In this document: positions 1-5,906 of the stretch, piece after piece
Position numbering within the stretch: the stretch's first letter is position 1
Layout: each line of letters begins with the position of its first letter
From: Gammaproteobacteria bacterium
GTDB lineage: Bacteria; Pseudomonadota; Gammaproteobacteria; JAPPPA01
Length of the DNA: 6,824 nucleotides
NCBI GenBank assembly: GCA_028817755.1
Contig: JAPPPA010000021.1
Location: 1-6,824 of the forward strand
Reading direction: 5' to 3'
Made by a program: the position numbers and the translations under genes
The notes under the pieces: generated by a model
Databases searched by the model: none
What the model was told of the DNA's origin: nothing
Seen by the model: only the letters and a program-made list of their open reading frames with translations

Positions 1-488
1 TGTTATTAGTGTCAAAGTGGTACGGCTTGGAGAAGTTGGCTGATCGAGCTTCTAAAACGAGTATGCAAGTAGAACAGAGGGATGACATCGTGAAAACTCT
101 TTTACGAGAATACTCGGTTACGCAAGCCCCACTTGGGTTTGGTATTGGCGCCTTCGAGGCAATATACCCCCGTTTAGAGGGGCAATATAACCGTGGCCGT
201 TACGTGCGGGCTCACTCAGATGTCGTTGAGGCATTTGTATCGATGGGATTGTTAACCCTTCCTATAGTTGTATTTGGGATGTGGGCCTTTGTCGCCAATG
301 GTGTTCAAGGGGCGCTGTTAGCCGCAGCAATTTTTCCGCATGTGCTGGTGGATTTTGCTGCCTCTCATTGGTTGATATGGATGGTGATTATTCTGCTACT
401 GCCGACGCTGGGGAGTGGTTTTAAAGACCGACAAGTTGATTCAAATGCCGATCATCAAATGGCTGGCCCAAATAAAGTTGAAAAATGA
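1..488 (+). CDS. O-antigen ligase/polymerase family membrane protein, C-terminal part (5' end outside window)
   Basis: Partial gene. The frame stays open to the window edge through two Leu codons (bases 3-8), so the GTG at 9 is probably internal rather than the true start. About 160 residues are visible; full members of this family usually exceed 400. Counting from the GTG codon, residues 24-48 run from an Arg (RDDIV) to a GFGIGAF turn, followed by Tyr-Pro and an AHSDVVE motif with a His at 69. This Arg / G-x-G-x-x-F / H-(N/S)-D-x-x-E pattern is typical of the large periplasmic loop of the Wzy_C superfamily (WaaL O-antigen ligase, Wzy polymerases, PglL-type oligosaccharyltransferases). Hydrophobic segments at about 81-98, 102-118 and 120-135 would be the last membrane helices, and the hydrophilic tail is probably cytoplasmic. 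Its role would be to join or transfer undecaprenyl-linked glycan at the outer face of the inner membrane. Ligase and polymerase cannot be told apart here. Its stop overlaps the next start (ATGA at 485-488). Confidence 0.75.
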   Translation, partial: LLVSKWYGLEKLADRASKTSMQVEQRDDIVKTLLREYSVTQAPLGFGIGAFEAIYPRLEGQYNRGRYVRAHSDVVEAFVSMGLLTLPIVVFGMWAFVANGVQGALLAAAIFPHVLVDFAASHWLIWMVIILLLPTLGSGFKDRQVDSNADHQMAGPNKVEK

Positions 489-1759
489 TGAAGTTAGAAG
501 AAGTCAAGTTAGCAATTGTGGGGCTGGGTTATGTGGGATTGCCGCTTGCGGTGGAGTTTGGCAAGAAGAGGCCAGTTGTAGGGTTTGATATAAACCAGAA
601 GCGGGTGGAGGAGTTGCAGTCTGGGAAAGACTCAACACTTGAGGTTGAACCGGAGGAGCTGCTTTCGGCGAACGGCCTTCATTTTGTTGGTTCAGCAAAT
701 GAGCTAGCGGGATGTAACTGTTATATCGTCACTGTGCCTACGCCAATTGACAGTGCTAAAAAGCCAGATTTGCGGCCACTAATTAGCGCGTCAACAATGC
801 TTGGCGGCTTCCTTAAAAAGGGGGATGTAGTAATTTATGAAAGCACGGTTTACCCTGGTGCGACTGAAGAGGAGTGTGTGCCGGTTCTAGAGGGGACGTC
901 TGGGCTAACGTTTAATGTTGATTTTTACGTCGGATACAGTCCTGAGCGTATTAATCCCGGTGATAAGGCTCATCGCTTGCCTGCCATCAAAAAGGTCACT
1001 TCAGGGTCGGTGCCAGAAATAGCGAGCTTGGTTGATGACTTGTATCAAGAGATAATCTCTGCGGGCACTTACAAAGCGAGCAGTATTAAAGTGGCGGAGG
1101 CGGCAAAAGTCATTGAAAACACGCAGCGGGACTTGAACATTGCGCTGATTAATGAGCTTGCCATCATATTTTCCAAATTGGAAATCAATACCAATGAGGT
1201 GTTGGACGCAGCGGGGACAAAGTGGAACTTTTTACCATTTCGCCCCGGTTTGGTTGGTGGTCACTGCATTGGCGTGGACCCCTATTACTTAACCCATAAA
1301 GCCGAATCTGTTGGCTACCAGCCAGACGTAATTCTCGCAGGCCGTCGTATTAACGACGGCATGGGCAAATATGTTGCAACGGAAACTATTAAAGCAATGT
1401 TGAAAGCTGGAGTGACACCAGTAGACGAGACGATTTTAGTGATGGGGATCACATTCAAGGAAAACTGTCCTGACCTTAGAAATACAAAAGTCACGGATGT
1501 AATTGATGAGATGCAGCAATTCGGCGCGAACGTAGAAGTATACGATCCTTGGGTGAGCAAAGAGTCGTTGTCGCAGTTAGGCGTCCCAGTGGTTAACAGT
1601 CTGTCGTCAGGTAAGTACGGCGCTATTGTTATTGCGGTCGCGCATTCGCAGTTCAAAGAATTACCTAGCGCAAAGGTTCGCGCTTTGTGTAAGCCGAACG
1701 GCATAGTCTACGATTTGAAAAATGTATTGCCAGCGGGCGAAGCTGATATGAGTCTTTAA
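485..1759 (+). CDS. tviB: UDP-N-acetylglucosamine 6-dehydrogenase (TviB/WbpO family)
   Basis: Cytoplasmic NAD-dependent enzyme that oxidises C6 of a UDP-N-acetylhexosamine to the uronic acid (UDP-GlcNAc to UDP-GlcNAcA in TviB; UDP-GalNAc to UDP-GalNAcA in WbpO). The 424 residues match the family's full length. An N-terminal Rossmann fold carries GLGYVGLP (13-20) with an acidic residue at D35 (GFDIN). VPTPID (84-89) and ESTVYPG (119-125) follow. The central helix has AEAAKVIENTQRDLN (204-218). The catalytic Cys is C261 in GGHCIGVDPYYL, and K325 lies in GITFKENCPDLRN at the start of the C-terminal UDP-binding domain. From memory, sequence and length resemble Salmonella TviB closely, down to a similar C-terminus. 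Two adjacent ATGs (485 and 488) are both compatible with coupling to the upstream stop; no strong Shine-Dalgarno precedes them, so translation probably depends on the upstream gene. The adjacent epimerase supports an N-acetylated rather than a plain UDP-glucose substrate. The exact epimer used is inferred. Confidence 0.93.
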   Translation: MMKLEEVKLAIVGLGYVGLPLAVEFGKKRPVVGFDINQKRVEELQSGKDSTLEVEPEELLSANGLHFVGSANELAGCNCYIVTVPTPIDSAKKPDLRPLISASTMLGGFLKKGDVVIYESTVYPGATEEECVPVLEGTSGLTFNVDFYVGYSPERINPGDKAHRLPAIKKVTSGSVPEIASLVDDLYQEIISAGTYKASSIKVAEAAKVIENTQRDLNIALINELAIIFSKLEINTNEVLDAAGTKWNFLPFRPGLVGGHCIGVDPYYLTHKAESVGYQPDVILAGRRINDGMGKYVATETIKAMLKAGVTPVDETILVMGITFKENCPDLRNTKVTDVIDEMQQFGANVEVYDPWVSKESLSQLGVPVVNSLSSGKYGAIVIAVAHSQFKELPSAKVRALCKPNGIVYDLKNVLPAGEADMSL

Positions 1760-1761
1760 GG

Positions 1762-2841
1762 ATGACTTTAACCAAATATGAAAGAGTTCAAGAAGAGCTG
1801 AAAATCACGCCCAGAAAATGGCTCGTAACTGGAGTTGCAGGGTTTATTGGCTCCAACCTATTAGAAAAGCTCCTGCGGCTGGACCAAACAGTAGTTGGGC
1901 TAGATAATTTCTCTACCGGCTACCACCATAACCTCGCTGAAGTACAGGCTGCAGTTTCAACAACACAGTGGGAGAAGTTTCGGTTTATCGAGGGGGATAT
2001 TCGCGACCTCGACAGATGTCATGAGGCCGTAACAGGCGTCGATTATGTCCTTCATCAAGCTGCGTTGGGCAGTGTCCCAAGATCCATAGAGGCGCCATTG
2101 GTAACAAACGACGTAAATGTTAATGGGTTTCTAAATATGATGGTTGCATCCCGTGATGCGGGGGTTAAACGGTTTGTGTATGCCGCGTCTAGTTCCACAT
2201 ATGGTGATCATCAGAGCCTGCCAAAGGTAGAAGAAGTAATCGGAAGTCCGTTGTCACCCTATGCGGCTACAAAGTATTTTAATGAAGTGTATGCCGATGT
2301 CTTTCATAAGGTTTATCAATTAAATACCATTGGCTTGCGTTATTTTAATGTATTTGGACAAAGGCAGGATCCCGAAGGAGCATATGCCGCAGTGATTCCA
2401 AGATGGATCGCGGCAATGATCAGAAATGAAAAAATTGTCATAAATGGAGATGGTAAAACAAGCAGGGACTTTTGCTTTGTAGACAACGTGGTACAGGCCA
2501 ATTTGTTGGCCGCTATGAGCGGGGATTCTACTGCAAACGAAATCTATAACGTCGCAGTAGGAGAGCAAACAACGTTGAACGAATTATTTTTCTCCTTAGC
2601 TAATGCGTATGCCGACACTGCAGGGTCATACGAGCGCAGTCCAACATATGGTCCCGCGCGAGCAGGGGATGTGAGGCACTCAATGGCGTCAGTTGCTAAA
2701 ATCATGCGGAAACTAGCTTATAGCCCGGAAGTCAGGGTTAAAGATGGAATATATAAAAGCCTTGAGTGGTACCTGGCCTATTTGAATCGTTCAGGCTGTA
2801 GCTCCGCCACCAATTCGTCTGAGCGTCGGGAGGCGCCATGA
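1762..2841 (+). CDS. tviC: UDP-N-acetylhexosamine(uronate) 4-epimerase (TviC/WbpP family)
   Basis: Short-chain dehydrogenase/reductase-type NAD-dependent epimerase that inverts C4: UDP-GlcNAc/UDP-GalNAc in WbpP, or the corresponding uronic acids in TviC. The 359 residues are full length. Visible are the NAD-binding TGVAGFIG (23-30), GLDNFSTG (46-53), the GDIRDLD acidic turn (79-85), QAALGSVPRS (99-108, characteristic of WbpP-type epimerases that prefer N-acetylated sugars), the SSSTYG catalytic Ser/Thr region (143-148) and the YxxxK dyad Y167/K171. GLRYFNVFG (191-199) and NGDGKTSRDF (228-237) complete the nucleotide-sugar site. The start is 2 bases after the dehydrogenase stop. The AAGG there directly abuts ATG, so re-initiation after the upstream stop is more likely than independent loading. 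The N-terminus (KYERVQEEL) aligns with known members, which supports this start. The last ~17 residues (Ser/Arg-rich) are probably a variable tail. Paired with the preceding gene, the likely end product is UDP-GalNAcA. Confidence 0.92.
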   Translation: MTLTKYERVQEELKITPRKWLVTGVAGFIGSNLLEKLLRLDQTVVGLDNFSTGYHHNLAEVQAAVSTTQWEKFRFIEGDIRDLDRCHEAVTGVDYVLHQAALGSVPRSIEAPLVTNDVNVNGFLNMMVASRDAGVKRFVYAASSSTYGDHQSLPKVEEVIGSPLSPYAATKYFNEVYADVFHKVYQLNTIGLRYFNVFGQRQDPEGAYAAVIPRWIAAMIRNEKIVINGDGKTSRDFCFVDNVVQANLLAAMSGDSTANEIYNVAVGEQTTLNELFFSLANAYADTAGSYERSPTYGPARAGDVRHSMASVAKIMRKLAYSPEVRVKDGIYKSLEWYLAYLNRSGCSSATNSSERREAP

Positions 2842-4010
2842 TATCGCCTGTTCGTAAAACGGGAGATTTCCTTACTTTTGGTTCCCCGCTGATTGAAGAA
2901 GCGGAAATCCAGGAAGTGGTGGCGTGCTTGCGAAGTGGTTGGGTCGGTACGGGTTCTAGGGTTGCCCAGTTTGAGGAGGATTTTGCAAAACTCAAAGGAA
3001 TGGATTCAGCTGTGGCGGTAAATTCCTGTACCGCGGCGCTTCACCTCAGCTTGCTTGCTTCCGGTATTGGGCCGGGTGACGAAGTCATCACTACACCAAT
3101 GACCTTTTGTGCGACCGTGAATGCCATTCTCCATGCTGGGGCAACTCCGGTGTTGGCCGATGTCGACCAGAGAACCATGAATATCGATCCTGTAGAGATC
3201 GAACGCCGTATTACGAAGCGCACCAAAGCTATTCTCCCCGTTCATTTTGCTGGTCGGCCATGCGATATGGACGCCATTTTGGATATTGCGCGGGTACATA
3301 GTCTTAAAGTGATTGAAGACTGCGCCCATGCCATCGAAACTGAATACAAGGGCCGTAAGGCTGGCACTTTTGGAGACTTTGCTTGCTTTAGTTTTTACTC
3401 TACAAAAAATATAGTAACCGGAGAGGGGGGGATGATTCTCGCCAAGCGGGCAGAAGATATTAACCGTGTAAAGGTGTTGGGTTTGCACGGAATGAGCAAG
3501 GACGCATGGAAGCGTTATGGTGACGAAGGCTTTGAGCACTATCAGGTGGTGGAATGCGGATTTAAATACAACATGATGGATTTGCAGGCTGCTTTGGGTG
3601 TCCACCAGCTCAGACGAGTAGATGCATATTGGGACAACCGAGAGTCTGTGTGGAAGCGATATATGCATGGTTTAAAAGGGTTGCCGATTGAGTTGCCCAG
3701 CGCAATTGAAGCGCACACTCGCCATGGTTATCATTTGTTTACGATTTTGGTGAGCGAGGAAGAGGCTGGCATATCGCGTGACGAGTTTTTAAACCGCATG
3801 ACGTATCATGGCATTGGGGTAGGAGTGCATTACCTCAGCCTGCCAGAGCACCCGTATTATCAGCAGGCCCTAGGATGGCGCTCTGACGATTGCCCTAAGG
3901 CGATGGCAATTGGGAGACAGACGGTAAGCTTGCCAATTTCTGCAAAGCTTACTGAACGCGATGTCGAAGATGTTATCCGAGCTGTTCATGGAGCGTTAGG
4001 GTACGAATGA
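2838..4010 (+). CDS. DegT/DnrJ/EryC1/StrS-family nucleotide-sugar aminotransferase (ArnB/PseC-like)
   Basis: PLP-dependent fold-type I aminotransferase that transfers an amino group, normally from glutamate, to a keto sugar nucleotide in the cytoplasm. It has 390 residues, the usual family length. Family marks in order: SGWVGTG (33-39), NSCTAALHL (62-70) for phosphate binding, GDEVITTPMTF (80-90), DVD (108-110), PVHFAGRPCDMDA (134-146), VIEDCAHAIET (158-168) with D161 expected to contact the PLP ring nitrogen, and FSFYSTKNIVTGEGGM (184-199) with K190 as the Schiff-base lysine. GVGVHY-type residues lie near the C-terminus. Overall it reads most like ArnB/PseC, which aminate C4 of UDP-4-keto sugars, but substrate and position cannot be fixed from sequence. 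ATG 2838 overlaps the epimerase stop (ATGA) and has a strong GGGAGG Shine-Dalgarno (2828-2833). No dehydratase or C3-oxidase that could make its keto substrate is present in the window. Confidence 0.9.
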   Translation: MISPVRKTGDFLTFGSPLIEEAEIQEVVACLRSGWVGTGSRVAQFEEDFAKLKGMDSAVAVNSCTAALHLSLLASGIGPGDEVITTPMTFCATVNAILHAGATPVLADVDQRTMNIDPVEIERRITKRTKAILPVHFAGRPCDMDAILDIARVHSLKVIEDCAHAIETEYKGRKAGTFGDFACFSFYSTKNIVTGEGGMILAKRAEDINRVKVLGLHGMSKDAWKRYGDEGFEHYQVVECGFKYNMMDLQAALGVHQLRRVDAYWDNRESVWKRYMHGLKGLPIELPSAIEAHTRHGYHLFTILVSEEEAGISRDEFLNRMTYHGIGVGVHYLSLPEHPYYQQALGWRSDDCPKAMAIGRQTVSLPISAKLTERDVEDVIRAVHGALGYE

Positions 4011-4999
4011 ATGTGACCATATCTAGGGTTGGCACTCCATCTCCCGAAGAGTGGGATCAAGCGTGGGCAGAGTGCCCGTACGCCACGTATTTTCATAGTC
4101 GAGAATGGCTGGAAATTTGGTCGCAAAATTATCTCAGGTGTTCCCCTGCCCCTATATTCTGCGAGTTATCCACAGGGGTTCGGGTCGTTTTTCCGCTGAT
4201 AAAAGAAATTTTTTTTAAAGGCTTGGCAAGTAAGTACATTTCGTCGCCTGCCGGCACATTTGGAGGGTGGCTCGCAGTTAGGCATTTAACCTCGTTGGAG
4301 CAGGCGTGCGTATTTGACTATGTATTCCGAAAATACCCTAACCTTCACTGGCGGCTGAACCCATACGAGCCGCTGGCCGAAAATATTGCTCTTTCGGTCG
4401 TTACCAAGGATGAAACGCACTCGCTCGATGTTTCGGTAGGGTTCGATGAAATATACAGGCGGTGGTCGCAGGGGAATGCATCCGCAGCGCGAAAAGTACG
4501 CAAAGCTCGAAAATCAGGTGTAACAATTAGGCTTGCGGAGACAGCAAATGATTGGGCCGCATATTACCAAACGTATATTGACTCTTATACGCGTTGGGGA
4601 GATAAGGCCTCGGGGTTTTACGATTGGCAATTTTTTGAAACACTTTTTAAAAAGCAGTCCTCAAATACAAAACTATGGTTGGCCTTGTATCAGGGCGATG
4701 TTATTGCGGGTGCATTGTGTTTCTACTCTCAAACAAATGTAGTCTATTGGCATGGGGCAGCACTGTCGTCTTATTTTCCACTCCGCCCGGTAAACCTATT
4801 GATGTATGAAGCAATAAGAGATGCAGCTGAAAACGGGTATGAGTGGTTTGATTTCAATCCCAGTGGCGGGCACGAAGGTGTAAAGCATTTTAAAAAGAGC
4901 TTCGGGGCAGAGGCGCTTTCGTCGAATGTAATACGTAGAGTTTCACTTCCCATAAAAGCTTTTCAGGCTTTCGGTTCAATTATTAAGTGTATTTTTTGA
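4007..4999 (+). CDS. FemAB/GNAT-like (Acetyltransf_6-type) transferase of a polysaccharide locus
   Basis: A 330-residue soluble-looking protein with no signal peptide or membrane segment. The N-terminal part has PYATYFHSREWLEIW (24-38) and SSPAGTFGGW (79-88), a pattern common at the start of FemAB-like proteins (aromatic/His motif, then P-x-G-x-x-G). The C-terminal GNAT-like half runs from about 145 to 300. It has a basic AARKVRKARKSGV helix (160-172), as seen in FemABX and Acetyltransf_6 proteins, then YQTYIDSYTRWGD (187-199), LWLALYQGDVIAGALCFY (223-240), YWHGAAL (247-253), the YEAIRDAAENGYEWFDF helix/strand (267-283) and GVKHFKKSFGAE (291-302). Relatives transfer amino acids from aminoacyl-tRNA (FemA, LFT) or acyl groups from acyl-CoA, and many sit in exopolysaccharide loci with unproven roles. 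ATG 4007 overlaps the aminotransferase stop (ATGA), with an AGGG at 3998-4001. Coupling to an aminotransferase suggests it acylates or aminoacylates the new amino sugar. That is inference; the actual donor and acceptor are unknown. Confidence 0.75.
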   Translation: MNVTISRVGTPSPEEWDQAWAECPYATYFHSREWLEIWSQNYLRCSPAPIFCELSTGVRVVFPLIKEIFFKGLASKYISSPAGTFGGWLAVRHLTSLEQACVFDYVFRKYPNLHWRLNPYEPLAENIALSVVTKDETHSLDVSVGFDEIYRRWSQGNASAARKVRKARKSGVTIRLAETANDWAAYYQTYIDSYTRWGDKASGFYDWQFFETLFKKQSSNTKLWLALYQGDVIAGALCFYSQTNVVYWHGAALSSYFPLRPVNLLMYEAIRDAAENGYEWFDFNPSGGHEGVKHFKKSFGAEALSSNVIRRVSLPIKAFQAFGSIIKCIF

Positions 5000-5526
5000 T
5001 GTTAGCTTCATTTTTTAGAACATTACGCGTGCTGCACAAAGCGCGAAAAATGTTCCCATGTTCTACGATCGAACATGGCTGCGTGCTAAAGGGGCCGCTA
5101 AATAATTTGTCTCTCGAAGGGGCTGTTCAAATTCAGTCGGGAACAGTTATCCACCTCGGTGGAATGGCGTGGTGTGAGAACAAAGGCAGTGTAACTATCG
5201 CTAATGGGGCGGTTGTCTCGCCAAATTGCGTTATCTACGGCGCTGGTTCTGGAGGAATTCAGATAGGCGAAAATTTTGATTGTGGCCCAGGAGTTGGAAT
5301 TTTTGCAAGCAGCATCGATTACGTCAAGGGCCCTCATAGCCATATTTTTGCCCCGATTGTAATTGGAAATAATGTAATGATCAGTGCCAACTCTGTGGTT
5401 GGACCAGGTGTAACCATTGGGGATGACACCATTATCGCAGCATGTTCGGTTGTTACTAGCGATGTGCCGTCGGGCGTAATAGCTGGCGGTACGCCTGCCC
5501 GGGTAATTCGAAAAATCAAAGATTGA
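4999..5526 (+). CDS. Left-handed beta-helix (hexapeptide-repeat) acyltransferase
   Basis: Cytoplasmic acetyl/acyl-CoA-dependent transferase of the LbetaH type (WcaF/NodL/SAT-like), probably modifying a sugar or sugar nucleotide. I choose ATG 4999 (175 aa), which forms a TGATG overlap with the preceding stop and fits the coupled starts upstream. A GTG at 4987 in the same frame would add four residues. After a basic N-terminus, imperfect hexapeptide repeats run from about 38 to 150, seen as repeating I/V/L-G-x(4) units such as VTIANGAVVSPNCVIYG and VIGNNVMISANSVVGPGVTIGDDTIIAACSVV. The protein ends with the classic AGGTPARVIRKI tail (162-173). Odd point: in many family members the equivalent of ASSID (103-107) holds a catalytic His (as in xxHD); here residue 106 is Ile. 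H113 and H115 in GPHSH lie close by and may substitute. Three active sites would form between subunits of a trimer, as in the family. Substrate unknown. Confidence 0.85.
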   Translation: MLASFFRTLRVLHKARKMFPCSTIEHGCVLKGPLNNLSLEGAVQIQSGTVIHLGGMAWCENKGSVTIANGAVVSPNCVIYGAGSGGIQIGENFDCGPGVGIFASSIDYVKGPHSHIFAPIVIGNNVMISANSVVGPGVTIGDDTIIAACSVVTSDVPSGVIAGGTPARVIRKIKD

Positions 5527-5594
5527 TAGGTGTGTTTGGTGTAAGCCACTCCACCCCGCAAAATCTATTAGTTCAGTGGATTGTACAAAAATAC

Positions 5595-5620
5595 CTGCAA
5601 AAGTTTGTTGCGGATTTTTT
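5595..5620 (+). terminator. Candidate weak intrinsic terminator after the acyltransferase gene
   Basis: A 6-bp stem, CTGCAA (5595-5600) pairing with TTGCGG (5608-5613) including one G-U pair, with a 7-base loop, is followed by one A and six T (5615-5620). It lies about 70 bases after the acyltransferase stop, where the run of overlapping genes ends. The stem is short and only moderately GC-rich, so it may be inefficient or fortuitous. If real, it would end or attenuate the upstream operon before the methyltransferase. Confidence 0.35.
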
Positions 5621-5895
5621 CAGGCCGGCTTATTGACTCGGGGGGGGGCAAGCCCTGTGTAGATTTAGTAGAGCCTCATAGGTGAGCACGTCGGTGTTGA
5701 TCACCAAGAGTCATTTTCACAGCAATAAGAATGTTGACTTGGCTTTGGTTGGGCAAGGTGTGTTCTATGTGCTGGATAAGCTGGCTCGCACAGAACAATG
5801 GACATGGATGTACATGGTGGTTCCAAGGAAGGGAGTTTAATCTGGGTAATCAGTTAGTTCCTGCACTAGAATTTGCTGTTAAATTTTTGTTATTT

Positions 5896-5899
5896 AAGG
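5896..5899 (+). promoter_or_regulatory. Shine-Dalgarno that fixes the methyltransferase start at 5907
   Basis: AAGG (within TTTAAGG) lies 7 bases before ATG 5907, good spacing for initiation. An in-frame TTG at 5901 is only one base from this motif and so is an unlikely start. Confidence 0.6.
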
Positions 5900-5906
5900 T
5901 TTGTGT

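Larger units (their letters stand above)
5527..5906 (+). other. Intergenic region with three overlapping short frames; possible gene remnant
   Basis: This is the only long non-coding stretch in an otherwise packed locus. Three short open frames follow each other on the + strand. Frame A runs from GTG 5532 to TGA 5634-5636 and includes QNLLVQWIVQKYLQKFVADF. Frame B is open from 5572 to TGA 5683-5685 and ends in KPCVDLVEPHR. Frame C runs from GTG 5682 to TAA 5838-5840, 52 residues, and includes NVDLALVGQGVFYVLDKL. Each has protein-like composition but no family I recognise and no good ribosome site. Together they could be a frameshifted remnant of one gene, or chance. A run of nine G (5640-5648) lies in frame B. 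Upstream of 5907 the DNA turns AT-rich (about 5865-5895), with a poor extended -10-like TGTTAAATT at 5877-5885 and no matching -35. I see no terminal inverted repeats, so an intact insertion sequence is not supported. Confidence 0.4.

Noticed and set aside
3425..3431. Run of seven G inside the aminotransferase gene as a phase-variation tract
   Set aside because: It encodes the conserved GEGGM motif next to the PLP lysine, so protein constraint explains it and the frame is intact.
3006..3668. A 220-codon open frame on the minus strand across the aminotransferase gene
   Set aside because: The + strand frame there carries all the conserved aminotransferase motifs including the PLP lysine. The antisense translation shows no recognisable family and no ribosome site, so it is a shadow frame.
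4166..4174. Perfect DnaA-box-like TTATCCACA, with a near match (TTATCCACC) at 5148-5156
   Set aside because: Both lie inside well-supported coding sequence, nearly 1 kb apart, with no AT-rich unwinding region or cluster of boxes. One perfect match in a window this size can occur by chance.
5633..5638. TTGACT as a -35 box, and another at 5734-5739
   Set aside because: No acceptable -10 hexamer occurs at 16-18 bases downstream of either, so no promoter can be supported.
5527..5906. Insertion sequence or MITE in the intergenic gap
   Set aside because: No terminal inverted repeats, target duplications or recognisable transposase motifs could be found by eye; only a generic remnant remains possible.
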